Source: Acidiferrobacterales bacterium
GTDB lineage: Bacteria > Pseudomonadota > Gammaproteobacteria > Acidiferrobacterales > Sulfurifustaceae
Reading direction: 5' to 3'
Assembly (NCBI GenBank): GCA_015492195.1
Contig: WGFP01000078.1
Coordinates: 1 to 12,282, forward strand
Length of the DNA: 12,282 bases
Shown here: positions 1-7,655 of the stretch, piece by piece
Layout: every line of letters starts with the position of its first letter
Position numbering within the stretch: position 1 is the first letter of the stretch
The notes under the pieces: generated by a model
What the model saw: the letters and a program-made list of their open reading frames with translations, nothing else
Database searches by the model: none
Told to the model about the DNA's origin: nothing
Program-made: the position numbers and the translations under genes

Positions 1-2228
1 ACCGTATCCTTGTCGACGATGATGAGCGAAACCACGGACTGGCCCTTCTTGAGCGCGATGCCACGCACGCCGCGCGCGCTGCGGCCCATTGCCCGAACCT
101 CCGCCTCATTGAAGCGGGCCACCTTGCCGGCATCGCTGAAAAGCAGAACGTCGCACCGGCCGCTCGTCAAACCGACGCCGACAAGACGGCTGTTTTTGCC
201 GAGACCTATGGCGACAATCCCGTTTGAGCGAGGACGGGAGAATTCCGTAAGCGCCGTTTTCTTCACCGTGCCGTCCGACGTCGCCATAAACACAAAGTGG
301 CCCGCCGTGAACCCCATGATCGGTAGGATGGCGTTTACCTGCTCGTTCGGTTTCAGCGGCAACAGATTGATGATCGGCTTACCGCGCGCACTGCGTCCGG
401 CCTGCGGGATCTCATAGACCTTAAGCCAGTACACCTTGCCGAGGCTGGTGAAACACAGAACCGTGGCGTGGGTATTGGCGATGAGCAGCTTTTCGACAAA
501 ATCCTCTTCCTTCATGCGCGTGGCGGTCTTGCCGCGGCCGCCGCGCCGCTGGGCACGGTAATCGTTCAAGGGTTGGGCCTTGATATACCCCGCATGGGAC
601 AGCGTAACCACCATGTCTTCTTCGGCAATCAGGTCCTCGAGGCGGAGGCTCACGCGGGTTTGAACAATTTCGGTTCTGCGCTTGTCGCCGTACTGGTCGC
701 GGATCGCAATCAGTTCATCATGAATGACGCGCATCAATCGGTCCGGACTTTGCAAAATATCCAGAAGACCGGAGATGGTTTTTAAAATGTTGCGGTATTC
801 GTCGCGCAACTTTTCCTGCTCCAGGCCGGTCAGCCGGTGCAGGCGCAGATCGAGAATCGCCTGGGCCTGCGCTTCGGAAAGCCGGTAACCTTTGCGGCTA
901 AGACCAAAGGCCGGATCAAGACCTTCCGGACGGGAAAGACCGACATCACTGCCTGTCAACATCTGCGCCACAACTTTCGCCGGCCAAACCCGTTTCATCA
1001 TTTTCACCTTGGCCTCGTTCGGATCGGCCGCGGCCTTGATCAGCGCCACCATCTCGTCGATGTTCTCGAGCGCCACCGCCAACCCTTCCAGCACATGGGC
1101 GCGATCACGGGATTTTCGCAGGTCGTAAATGCTTCGGCGCGTCACCACCTCGCGCCGGTGGCGCAAGAAAGCCTCCAACAATTCTTTGAGATTCAGCAGG
1201 CGCGGCTGTCCATTGACCAGCGCCACCGTGTTGATGCCGAACACACTCTGCATGGCGGTGTGTTCATACAGGTTGTTCAGGATAACGTCGGCGACCTCGC
1301 CGCGCTTGAGCTCAATGACCATACGCATGCCGGACTTGTCCGACTCATCGCGCAATTGGGATATCCCGTCAATCTTGCCGTCCTTCACCAGCCCGGCAAT
1401 GTGTTCGAGTAGGCGGGCCTTGTTCACCTGGTACGGCAATTCCGTCACCACGATGGATTGCCGTCCGGATTTATCATCCGTCTCCACCGACACCCGTGCG
1501 CGGACATAGACCTTGCCGCGACCGGTGCGGTAAGCGTCGTAAATCCCCTCCACGCCGTTAATGATCCCCGCCGTGGGGAAGTCCGGACCCGGGATATGTT
1601 TCATCAGATCCTGAATGGAACAGTTTTCATTATCGATCAGCGCCAAACAGGCGTTGATTACTTCAGTGAGATTATGCGGCGGGATATTGGTCGCCATGCC
1701 CACGGCGATGCCCGATGAGCCGTTCACCAGTAGATTCGGTATCCGTGTCGGGAGCACCGTCGGTTCATGTTCGGAACCGTCGTAATTGGGCAGGAAATCA
1801 ACCGTCTCCTTTTCCAGATCCGCCAACAACTCATGGGCGATGCGCGCCATGCGGATCTCCGTGTAGCGCATGGCGGCCGGGGCGTCGCCGTCGACCGAGC
1901 CGAAGTTGCCTTGGCCGTCGATCAACGGATAGCGCATGGAGAAACTCTGGGCCATGCGCACGATGGTGTCGTAAACGGCAGTGTCGCCGTGCGGGTGATA
2001 TTTACCGATGACGTCGCCGACCACGCGCGCGGATTTCTTGTAGGGCTTGTTGTAGTCGTTGCCGAGTTCGTGCATGGCGTACAACACGCGCCGGTGTACC
2101 GGCTTCATGCCGTCGCGCACGTCCGGCAACGCGCGCCCGACGATGACGCTCATGGCGTAGTCGAGGTACGATTGCCGCATCTCGTCTTCAAGATTGACCG
2201 GGATCGTCTCTTTGGCGAATTGTTCCAT
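1..2228 (-). CDS. gyrA: DNA gyrase subunit A (3' end cut off by window edge)
   Basis: GyrA is the DNA-breaking subunit of the A2B2 gyrase that introduces negative supercoils. The minus frame opens with ATG at 2226-2228 and stays open to base 1, giving 742 complete codons of the roughly 850-900 usual for the family, so only the last C-terminal blades are missing. The N-terminus starts [17 protein letters not shown], typical of GyrA. The catalytic tyrosine is Y122 in the AMRYTE motif. The quinolone-resistance region reads [10 protein letters not shown], with Thr83 and Asp87 in E. coli numbering. The GyrA-box QRRGGRG falls at residues 560-566 (bases 531-551), the E. coli position, and separates gyrase from ParC. 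Further GRSARG blade motifs follow in the C-terminal domain. It lies 202 bases downstream of mtnA on the same strand and probably has its own promoter. The upstream ribosome-binding site is weak. Confidence 0.97.
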   Translation of the reverse strand, partial: MEQFAKETIPVNLEDEMRQSYLDYAMSVIVGRALPDVRDGMKPVHRRVLYAMHELGNDYNKPYKKSARVVGDVIGKYHPHGDTAVYDTIVRMAQSFSMRYPLIDGQGNFGSVDGDAPAAMRYTEIRMARIAHELLADLEKETVDFLPNYDGSEHEPTVLPTRIPNLLVNGSSGIAVGMATNIPPHNLTEVINACLALIDNENCSIQDLMKHIPGPDFPTAGIINGVEGIYDAYRTGRGKVYVRARVSVETDDKSGRQSIVVTELPYQVNKARLLEHIAGLVKDGKIDGISQLRDESDKSGMRMVIELKRGEVADVILNNLYEHTAMQSVFGINTVALVNGQPRLLNLKELLEAFLRHRREVVTRRSIYDLRKSRDRAHVLEGLAVALENIDEMVALIKAAADPNEAKVKMMKRVWPAKVVAQMLTGSDVGLSRPEGLDPAFGLSRKGYRLSEAQAQAILDLRLHRLTGLEQEKLRDEYRNILKTISGLLDILQSPDRLMRVIHDELIAIRDQYGDKRRTEIVQTRVSLRLEDLIAEEDMVVTLSHAGYIKAQPLNDYRAQRRGGRGKTATRMKEEDFVEKLLIANTHATVLCFTSLGKVYWLKVYEIPQAGRSARGKPIINLLPLKPNEQVNAILPIMGFTAGHFVFMATSDGTVKKTALTEFSRPRSNGIVAIGLGKNSRLVGVGLTSGRCDVLLFSDAGKVARFNEAEVRAMGRSARGVRGIALKKGQSVVSLIIVDKDT

Positions 2229-2269
2229 GCTTTACGGGCTTGATAATGACTCGGTGTTGTCTAACCTAT

Positions 2270-2289
2270 TGAATAATAATTGTTATTCA
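2270..2289. promoter_or_regulatory. Perfect AT-rich inverted repeat upstream of gyrA
   Basis: Two perfect 7-base arms, TGAATAA at 2270-2276 and TTATTCA at 2283-2289, flank the 6-base spacer TAATTG. The centre is about 50 bases upstream of the gyrA start codon, in the otherwise featureless mtnA-gyrA gap. The AT-rich tract stands out from its GC-rich surroundings, and the position suits a promoter/operator for gyrA. I could not place a convincing -35/-10 pair, and a 7-base palindrome can arise by chance in AT-rich DNA. Confidence 0.3.
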
Positions 2290-2356
2290 GCGGGCTACGG
2301 ATCGGCCGGGCTTGCGGTTCGGCGCATTCAAAAACGCGAAATTTTACCACGGATGG

Positions 2357-2395
2357 CCTCTCCCCTGCATCAGAAAGCAGAGCTTAAAAGAGAGG
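2357..2395. other. Possible stem-loop after mtnA
   Basis: Outer arms CCTCTC (2357-2362) and GAGAGG (2390-2395) enclose a second complementary pair, CTGC (2365-2368) and GCAG (2377-2380). On the minus strand the structure would form in the transcript about 35 bases past the mtnA stop. It has no following U-tract, so it is not a classical intrinsic terminator. It could act as a 3'-end structure or be chance. Confidence 0.25.
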
Positions 2396-2430
2396 GATTT
2401 AACGCATAAACGGTGCGAGAGCGGGGCGGT

Positions 2431-3495
2431 TTACGTTTTCATCATGGCGGCGATTTTCTCCCGATCGGGATTCGTCACCACTCCTTTCTCCGTGACGATA
2501 ACGTCGATCAATTCCGCCGGCGTGATGTCAAAGGCCGGGTTCCAGGCGCGGGCGCCTTCGGGAGCGGTATGGGTCTGCGCGAAGTTCAGGACTTCTTCCT
2601 CAATCCGGTTCTCAATCGGGATGGCGGCGCCGTCCGGCGTCTGCAAATCGACGGTGCTGGTGGGCGCCACCACCATGAATTTCACGCCGTGGTGGCGCGC
2701 GGCCACCGCGGTCATGTAGGTGCCGATCTTGTTGGCAACGTCGCCGTTTGCGGCGATGCGATCGGCCCCGACAATGACCCACTGCACTCGCCCCTGCTTC
2801 ATCAAATACGTCGCGGCGCTGTCGGCGATCAAGGTCACGGGAATGCCCTCCTGCACGAGCTCCCAGGCGGTAAGCCGCGCCCCCTGCAACCACGGGCGCG
2901 TCTCGTCGGCATACACCCGCTTAATCCGTTTTTCCGCGAAGCCGGCGCGCACCACACCCAAGGCCGTGCCATACCCACCGGTGGCCAGCGATCCGGCATT
3001 ACAATGGGTCAACACACTGCTTCCGGCCTCGATCAAGGCCGCGCCGAGTTCACCCATACGGTGATTCGCAGCGATGTCTTCGGCATGAATGCGCCGCGCC
3101 TCTTCCAGCAACGGCGGCGCCGGATCTCCCTGGATGCCGCCGTCAATCACGCGCCGCATCCGTTCCACCGCCCAGCGCAGATTAACCGCCGTGGGGCGGG
3201 CCTCCGCAAGCAATTTCAGGTCCTCCTGAATCGCGGCCTGCCAGTCTTCGGGATTGGCGCGATAGCGATCGCGTGCCGCCAGCACCACCGCATACGCGGC
3301 CGTGACCCCAATGGCCGGGGCGCCGCGCACCGCCATGTCCCGGATCGCCTTGACGCAATCCGGCAAGTTATCTAAGTAAAGGTATTCGGACTTTTGCGGC
3401 AAAAGTCGCTGATCAATAAGTTTCAGGCGCTCGCGCTCCCATTCCACGGCGCGGATGCGGTCATACGGCAGAACGGTCTGGGCGGATTGAGACAT
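2431..3495 (-). CDS. mtnA: S-methyl-5-thioribose-1-phosphate isomerase
   Basis: MtnA converts 5-methylthioribose-1-phosphate (aldose) to 5-methylthioribulose-1-phosphate (ketose) in the methionine salvage pathway; it acts in the cytosol. The 354-residue product has the usual length for the eIF2B-alpha-like isomerase family. Visible signatures, counted from the ATG: RGAPAIG at 57-63 (phosphate/substrate-binding loop), [18 protein letters not shown] with the catalytic cysteine at 165, and [17 protein letters not shown] with the catalytic aspartate at 245. The C-terminus carries the family-typical [20 protein letters not shown]. An in-frame TTG lies directly before the ATG; the ATG is preferred. 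There is no strong Shine-Dalgarno; instead 7-base repeats run up to the start. It is divergent from mtaD, which acts in the same salvage pathway, and upstream of gyrA on the same strand. Confidence 0.96.
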   Translation of the reverse strand: MSQSAQTVLPYDRIRAVEWERERLKLIDQRLLPQKSEYLYLDNLPDCVKAIRDMAVRGAPAIGVTAAYAVVLAARDRYRANPEDWQAAIQEDLKLLAEARPTAVNLRWAVERMRRVIDGGIQGDPAPPLLEEARRIHAEDIAANHRMGELGAALIEAGSSVLTHCNAGSLATGGYGTALGVVRAGFAEKRIKRVYADETRPWLQGARLTAWELVQEGIPVTLIADSAATYLMKQGRVQWVIVGADRIAANGDVANKIGTYMTAVAARHHGVKFMVVAPTSTVDLQTPDGAAIPIENRIEEEVLNFAQTHTAPEGARAWNPAFDITPAELIDVIVTEKGVVTNPDREKIAAMMKT

Positions 3496-3496
3496 C

Positions 3497-3524
3497 AATT
3501 TAGTTTCGAGCTTCCAGTAGCGGC
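3497..3524 (-). repeat. Degenerate heptad repeat abutting the mtnA start
   Basis: Read on the minus strand, four consecutive 7-base units occupy 3524-3497: GCCGCTA, CTGGAAG, CTCGAAA, CTAAATT, followed by one G and the mtnA ATG. Three of the four begin with CT, and the first ends GCTA like the units before mtaD and ubiG. The stretch, with the TTGTTG just upstream of it, aligns with the ubiG leader at 4905-4940, so the two look like diverged copies of one element. It is not a coding sequence. Confidence 0.5.
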
Positions 3525-3547
3525 CAACAAATCACAAGTATATATTA
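3525..3547. promoter_or_regulatory. AT-rich core of the mtnA/mtaD divergent region
   Basis: This 23-base AT-rich tract lies between two outward-pointing four-unit heptad arrays. It contains TATACT on the minus strand (plus 3537-3542), five of six matches to a -10 box, and TATATT on the plus strand (3541-3546). It is the only AT-rich stretch in the 83-base gap, so transcription of mtnA and mtaD plausibly starts in or near it. I found no good -35 partner at normal spacing in either direction, so exact promoters are not assigned. Confidence 0.3.
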
Positions 3548-3575
3548 CTCGCCATCAGCCACTCGTTACCAGCTA
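3548..3575 (+). repeat. Degenerate heptad repeat abutting the mtaD start
   Basis: Four consecutive 7-base units, CTCGCCA, TCAGCCA, CTCGTTA and CCAGCTA, are followed by CTG and then the mtaD ATG at 3579. Every unit ends in A and has G at its fourth position. The array matches the ubiG leader unit for unit with the same phase relative to the start codon. No Shine-Dalgarno sequence is present in the window where one would be expected. Confidence 0.55.
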
Positions 3576-3578
3576 CTG

Positions 3579-4892
3579 ATGTTAAACGTCGATACTTTGA
3601 TTCATGCGCGTTGGATTGCCCCGGTGGAGCCCGACAACGTCGTCCATGAACACCACAGCATGGCCATCCGTGACGGCAGGATCGTCGAAATCCTTCCGAC
3701 CGCATCCGCTTCGGAACGTTACCGGGCGAACGAAACCGTCAACCTCGATCATCATGTCCTGATTCCCGGTTTTATCAACGCCCACACCCACGCGGCCATG
3801 AGTCTGTTTCGCGGGCTGGCGGATGATCTCCCGTTGATGGACTGGCTCAACCACCACATCTGGCCGGCCGAAGGGAAATGGGTGGGCGCGGAGTTTGTGC
3901 AAGACGGCACGGCGCTCGCCGTCGCGGAAATGCTGAAGGGCGGCACCACCTGCTTTAATGACATGTACTTCTTTCCTGACGACACCGCCCGCGTGGCGGC
4001 GGAGGCCGGGATACGCGCCTCCGTGGGTTTGATCATCATCGACTTTCCAAGCGCCTGGGCGCAAACCGCGGACGAATACCTGCACAAGGGGCTCAAGCTG
4101 CACGACGACCTGCGCAATAACGATCTGGTCACCACCGCCTTCGCGCCCCATGCGCCTTATACCGTCGCCGACGGGCCGCTGGAAAAAATCCGTACCCTTT
4201 CCGATGAACTCGACATACCGGTGCACATGCACGTACACGAAACGGAACACGAGGTGGAAGAGGCCATGGCGCGCCACAGTAAACGCCCGCTGGAACGCCT
4301 GGCCAACCTGGACCTGCTGACGCCCCGGCTGATGGCCGTCCACATGACCCAACTTTTGGTCGGCGAAATCGATTCCCTTGCGCAGGCAAACGTCAACGTG
4401 GTGCATTGCCCGGAATCCAATTTAAAACTTGCAAGCGGCTATTGTCCCGTGCACGAACTTCTGCGTAAGGGCGTCAATGTCGCCCTGGGCACCGACGGGG
4501 CCGCGAGCAACAACGACCTGGACATGCTCGGCGAAATGCGCACGGCCGCGCTGCTCGCCAAGGCCGTCGCCCGGGACGCCACGGCCCTGCCCGCCCATAC
4601 CGCGTTGCGCATGGCCACCCTAAACGGGGCCAAGGCGCTCGGCCTGGATGCCCGCACGGGATCGCTTGCGCCGAACAAATACGCGGACATGGCGGCCGTG
4701 GACCTGTCCGGGCTCGGCACCCAACCGGTGTATGACCCCGTCTCACAAATAGTCTACGCCGCCGGGCGCAATCTGGTGACGGACGTCTGGGTGGCGGGAA
4801 AGCAATTGGTAAAAAACCGGCAACTGACCACCCTGGACGAAGCGGCTATTCTGAAGAAGGCGCAAACATGGCGTGATAGAATACGGCAGTAG
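3579..4892 (+). CDS. mtaD: 5-methylthioadenosine / S-adenosylhomocysteine deaminase
   Basis: This amidohydrolase converts 5'-methylthioadenosine to methylthioinosine, and S-adenosylhomocysteine to S-inosylhomocysteine, using one catalytic divalent metal. The 437-residue length fits the MtaD/SsnA-like deaminase group. Metal ligands are visible: H69 and H71 in NAHTH, H218 in HMHVHETEHEV, and D306 in LGTDGAASNNDLDML. E221, three residues after H218, is the family's catalytic glutamate, and H191 in APHAPYT lines the substrate site. A C-terminal beta-sandwich piece (KYADMAAVDLSG) completes the composite domain. In Pseudomonas the homologue feeds methylthioinosine to a phosphorylase and then to MtnA, which matches divergent mtnA here. 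The start at 3579 is the first ATG that keeps the full N-terminal beta-domain; ribosome-binding site not evident. The alternative is a related TRZ/ATZ-family deaminase of other specificity. Confidence 0.9.
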   Translation: MLNVDTLIHARWIAPVEPDNVVHEHHSMAIRDGRIVEILPTASASERYRANETVNLDHHVLIPGFINAHTHAAMSLFRGLADDLPLMDWLNHHIWPAEGKWVGAEFVQDGTALAVAEMLKGGTTCFNDMYFFPDDTARVAAEAGIRASVGLIIIDFPSAWAQTADEYLHKGLKLHDDLRNNDLVTTAFAPHAPYTVADGPLEKIRTLSDELDIPVHMHVHETEHEVEEAMARHSKRPLERLANLDLLTPRLMAVHMTQLLVGEIDSLAQANVNVVHCPESNLKLASGYCPVHELLRKGVNVALGTDGAASNNDLDMLGEMRTAALLAKAVARDATALPAHTALRMATLNGAKALGLDARTGSLAPNKYADMAAVDLSGLGTQPVYDPVSQIVYAAGRNLVTDVWVAGKQLVKNRQLTTLDEAAILKKAQTWRDRIRQ

Positions 4893-4932
4893 CTAGTAAC
4901 TAGGTTGTTGCTCGCTACTAGTTCCTAGCTAC
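4889..4932. repeat. Imperfect inverted repeat spanning the mtaD stop and ubiG leader
   Basis: A 15-base left arm (4889-4903, GTAGCTAGTAACTAG) and right arm (4918-4932, CTAGTTCCTAGCTAC) are complementary with one mismatch, around a 14-base loop. The mtaD stop TAG lies inside the left arm. The arms consist of heptads such as CTAGTTA and CTAGCTA pointing in opposite directions, so the palindrome is a by-product of two head-to-head repeat tracts. In mRNA it could fold into a stem just before the ubiG start. There is no U-tract to make it a terminator. Confidence 0.6.
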
Positions 4933-4938
4933 TTGCTA
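4911..4938 (+). repeat. Degenerate heptad repeat abutting the ubiG start
   Basis: Four consecutive 7-base units, CTCGCTA, CTAGTTC, CTAGCTA and CTTGCTA, are followed by CT and then the ubiG ATG at 4941. The consensus is close to CTAGCTA. This is the clearest of the three arrays in the window. It fills the mtaD-ubiG gap and leaves no recognisable Shine-Dalgarno sequence. Confidence 0.65.
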
Positions 4939-4940
4939 CT

Positions 4941-5678
4941 ATGACTTCAACCACTCAAAACGTCGATCCCGCCGAAATCGCCAAGTTCGAGGAACTGGCG
5001 GCGCGCTGGTGGGACCGGAACAACGAATTCAAACCGCTCCACGACATCAATCCGCTGCGCCTGGAATTTATCAATGATCGCGTCGGGCTTAAGGGCAAAA
5101 CCGCGCTTGATGTCGGTTGCGGCGGCGGCATCCTTGCAGAAAGCATGGCCGCTCTCGGGGCGGAAGTCACCGGCATCGACATGGGTGAAGCGCCGCTGGC
5201 GGTCGCCAGGCTGCACCTGAAGGAAAGTGGACAAAGGGTCCACTACCGGCGTATCAGCGCGGAGGACTTGGCGCACGAACAGCCCGGTGCGTTCGACGTG
5301 GTGACCTGCATGGAATTGCTGGAACACGTGCCGGACCCCGCCTCGATGGTGGCCGCCTGTGCGGCGCTGGTTAAACCCGGCGGACATGTGTTTTTTGCCA
5401 CCATTAACCGCAATCCTAAATCCTGGCTGTTTGCCATTGTCGGCGCCGAGTACGTGCTCAAACTGCTGCCGCGCGGTACCCACGATTATTTGAAATTCAT
5501 CAGGCCCTCGGAATTGGAACGCTGGGCCAGACAAGCGGGGTTGACGGTGCGCGAATTCACCGGGATGCACTACAATCCCGTCACCCGTCGGTACGCGCTC
5601 GGCCCGGGCGTGGACGTGAATTACATCGCCCATGCCATACAGGGATCAGGCGGAGCCGCCACACGACCGGATGCCTGA
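4941..5678 (+). CDS. ubiG: Ubiquinone biosynthesis bifunctional O-methyltransferase
   Basis: UbiG carries out both O-methylations of ubiquinone biosynthesis, using S-adenosylmethionine, at the membrane-associated Ubi complex. The 245-residue length is normal. The N-terminus has the family segment [25 protein letters not shown] (residues 16-40). SAM motif I is [12 protein letters not shown] at 56-67, with the acidic ribose-binding position D80 in VTGID. Motif II is [16 protein letters not shown] (118-133), and [16 protein letters not shown] follows at 143-158. The C-terminal GMHYNP (208-213) and VDVNYIAHA (224-232) are specific to UbiG among methyltransferases. It follows mtaD by 48 bases filled with heptad repeats, and its stop overlaps the next start by 8 bases. 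It indicates a respiring, ubiquinone-using bacterium. Confidence 0.97.
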   Translation: MTSTTQNVDPAEIAKFEELAARWWDRNNEFKPLHDINPLRLEFINDRVGLKGKTALDVGCGGGILAESMAALGAEVTGIDMGEAPLAVARLHLKESGQRVHYRRISAEDLAHEQPGAFDVVTCMELLEHVPDPASMVAACAALVKPGGHVFFATINRNPKSWLFAIVGAEYVLKLLPRGTHDYLKFIRPSELERWARQAGLTVREFTGMHYNPVTRRYALGPGVDVNYIAHAIQGSGGAATRPDA

Positions 5679-6336
5679 TATACGCACAATCCTTTTTGAC
5701 CTCGACGGCACCCTGGCCGATACCGCACCGGATCTTGCCCGCGCCCTGAATGCCCTGCTTGAAGAAGAGGGGCGAAGCCCCCTGCCTTACGACGTCATCC
5801 GGCAAGAGGTGTCGCACGGAAGCCCGGCGCTGATCAGCCTGGGTTTTGACCTGGCGCCGGGGGATGCCGATTATGACCGGCTGCGACAACGCCTGCTTTC
5901 CCTTTATGCCGAAAACCTGTGCCGCGAGACGCGGTTGTTTCCCGGCATCAAGGAACTCCTGCTCGCCTTGGGTGACCGTGATGTAAACTGGGGCATCGTG
6001 ACCAATAAACCCGCACATTTAACGGATCCCCTGGTCAAACAACTCGGCCTGCCGATAGAGCCTGTCTGCGTCGTCAGCGGCGACACCACGGATAACCGCA
6101 AACCCCACCCCGAACCCATGCTGCACGCCTGCGAGCTCGCGGGCAGCGATCCCGAACAATGCGTGTACGTCGGCGACGCCGAACGGGATATTCACGCCGG
6201 GAAAGAGGCGGGAATGAGGACGCTGGTGGCGCTCTTCGGGTACATTAGGGAAAACGAGTCCCCCGAGCAGTGGGGGGCGGACGGCATGATCCGCTCGCCG
6301 ATGGAAATCCTGGACTGGCTCAATACCCATGGCTGA
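5671..6336 (+). CDS. mupP: HAD phosphatase, probable MupP (N-acetylmuramic acid 6-phosphate phosphatase) or Gph
   Basis: This 221-residue class IA HAD hydrolase removes phosphate from a small sugar or organic acid. Motif I is [14 protein letters not shown], with nucleophile D10 and acid D12; motif II T111 lies in GIVTNKP; the motif III lysine is K144 in RKPHPEP; motif IV is YVGDAERDI with D169 and D173. A cap domain lies between motifs I and II. The ATG at 5671 is chosen over an upstream in-frame ATG at 5632 because it puts the HAD motif at the usual distance and gives an ATGCCTGA stop/start overlap with ubiG. The same gene next to ubiG in Pseudomonas is MupP of peptidoglycan recycling, and the GYI...WGAD C-terminal segment resembles it. 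Databases often call such proteins phosphoglycolate phosphatase (Gph); sequence alone does not settle the substrate. No amgK or murU is in view. Confidence 0.85.
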   Translation: MPDIRTILFDLDGTLADTAPDLARALNALLEEEGRSPLPYDVIRQEVSHGSPALISLGFDLAPGDADYDRLRQRLLSLYAENLCRETRLFPGIKELLLALGDRDVNWGIVTNKPAHLTDPLVKQLGLPIEPVCVVSGDTTDNRKPHPEPMLHACELAGSDPEQCVYVGDAERDIHAGKEAGMRTLVALFGYIRENESPEQWGADGMIRSPMEILDWLNTHG

Positions 6337-7552
6337 CATAGGCATCATTATTATAGTGGCGGGCATCGTGGCCGTGGTTGCCGGCGGCATCGGCTGGCTT
6401 GTCGCCGGCCTCCGCAACCAGAAACGGATCGCCGAACTGACCACCACGCTTGAACTTGAGCGTAACGCCGCTTCGGAAAAACTCACCGGCCTGGAAAAAA
6501 CCTTTAACGCGCTGTCGAGCCAGGCGCTCAGGGAGAACAACCAGGCCTTCTTGCAACTGGCTCAGGAAACACTAAAACAATTTCATGTTCAGGCCATAAA
6601 CGACTTGGAGCAAAAGGAAAAGGCAGTCGAGAACCTGGTGCAACCGATCCGGGAGGCCCTTGATAAAACCGAACAACAGATCCGCCTGATGGAAAACGAA
6701 CGCAAGGAGGCCTATGGCTCGCTCTCCAAACACCTGGAAACCATGGTCCAGACGCAACAGTTGCTTCACGGCGAGACGCGCAACCTGGTGCAGGCCTTGC
6801 GCCGGCCGGAAGTGCGCGGGCAGTGGGGCGAGCTCACCTTAAAACGCCTGGCGGAGCTGGCGGGGATGGTGAAACATTGCGATTTTTACGAACAGGAACA
6901 GACGGACACGGAAGAAGGAAGACTCCGTCCCGATATGATTGTGCGCATGCCGGGAGGGCGCGAAATCGTGGTCGACGTCAAGACGCCTCTTGATGCCTAT
7001 TTGAGCGCGGTTGAAGCTACCGATGATGAAACACGCAATAAATACCTGGAACATCATGCCCGCAAAGTACGCGAACGCGTAAAAGAGCTCGCAAACAAAG
7101 CCTATTGGAGCCAGTTCAAGAACGCCCCGGACTTTGTCGTGCTGTTCATCCCGGGAGAGCAGTTCCTGGCCGCCGCGCTGGACGTGGATCGCAACCTGTT
7201 CGAAGACGCCTTGCGGCAAAAAATCATTCTCACCACGCCCACCAGCTTCATCGCCCTGCTGCGTGCCGTCGCCTACGGCTGGCGCCAGGAGGCCCTGGCG
7301 GAAAACGCGGAGCAGATCCGGCACGTGGGCGAAGAACTTTATAAACGCCTGGCCACGTTCAGCGAACACCTGATAAAACTCGGGCGCAGCCTGGATGGGG
7401 CAGTGGACAATTACAACAAGGCGGTCGGTTCCTACGAAGCCAAAGTCATGCCGGGGGCGCGCAAGTTCCTGGAAATGGGCATCAATGGGGCAAAACCGCT
7501 GGAAGAACCGGCGCAAATCGAGAAAGGACTGCGGAAAATTCAACGGGACTGA
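6329..7552 (+). CDS. rmuC: DNA recombination protein RmuC
   Basis: RmuC is a predicted nuclease-fold protein that limits recombination between short inverted repeats in E. coli; its biochemical activity is not well established. The 407-residue product has an N-terminal membrane segment (about residues 4-26), then a long coiled-coil-prone region to about 150. The RmuC domain follows: RRPEVRGQWGE (158-168), a PD-(D/E)xK-like pattern with PD at 201-202 and VDVKTPLDAYL at 215-225, then IPGEQFLAAAL (274-284) and TPTSFIALLRAVAYGWRQE (303-321). Its ATG overlaps the phosphatase stop by 8 bases (ATGGCTGA), the same arrangement as at the previous junction. This suggests one transcript with translational coupling from ubiG onward. 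E. coli RmuC is longer; the shorter length here is common in other gammaproteobacteria. Confidence 0.95.
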   Translation: MADIGIIIIVAGIVAVVAGGIGWLVAGLRNQKRIAELTTTLELERNAASEKLTGLEKTFNALSSQALRENNQAFLQLAQETLKQFHVQAINDLEQKEKAVENLVQPIREALDKTEQQIRLMENERKEAYGSLSKHLETMVQTQQLLHGETRNLVQALRRPEVRGQWGELTLKRLAELAGMVKHCDFYEQEQTDTEEGRLRPDMIVRMPGGREIVVDVKTPLDAYLSAVEATDDETRNKYLEHHARKVRERVKELANKAYWSQFKNAPDFVVLFIPGEQFLAAALDVDRNLFEDALRQKIILTTPTSFIALLRAVAYGWRQEALAENAEQIRHVGEELYKRLATFSEHLIKLGRSLDGAVDNYNKAVGSYEAKVMPGARKFLEMGINGAKPLEEPAQIEKGLRKIQRD

Positions 7553-7574
7553 CAAAATACGGCAACCGATTAAT

Positions 7575-7589
7575 TGGCACGCAAAATGC
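7575..7589 (+). promoter_or_regulatory. Sigma-54 (RpoN) promoter candidate for the diguanylate cyclase gene
   Basis: TGGCACGCAAAATGC places GG and GC exactly 12 bases apart, first G to first G, as in the sigma-54 consensus TGGCACG-N4-TTGC. It differs from that consensus at only one fixed position (A for T at base 12). A further T precedes it, and T follows. Transcription would begin near base 7601, about 55 bases before the ATG at 7656. It lies in a non-coding gap, 22 bases past the rmuC stop, and points at the response-regulator gene. No activator site could be identified, which is expected because enhancer sites are variable. Confidence 0.65.
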
Positions 7590-7655
7590 TACATCTTCTC
7601 AAGAGGGGTGCATAACCGATCAATTTAGAATCAGCATAAAACAGCCACGGCATCG

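Noticed and set aside
837..1412. Plus-strand open frames across 1-2243
   Set aside because: The opposite strand encodes GyrA without interruption, including Y122, the 83-87 region and the GyrA-box; plus frames are shadows.
2413..3375. Long plus-strand open frame (320 codons) opposite mtnA
   Set aside because: It is antisense to a complete, motif-bearing mtnA; its translation is rich in Arg/His/Gly with no recognisable domain, typical of a GC-rich shadow frame.
3582..4406. 274-codon minus-strand open frame inside mtaD
   Set aside because: It is a shadow of mtaD, with composition dominated by His/Val/Arg and no known domain.
3497..4938. CRISPR array
   Set aside because: The repeats are degenerate 7-base units without unique spacers of constant length, and there are no cas genes.
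5632..5670. Upstream ATG (5632) as the start of the HAD phosphatase
   Set aside because: It would add 13 residues, overlap ubiG by 47 bases and move the HAD motif from its normal N-terminal position; 5671 gives a standard stop/start overlap.
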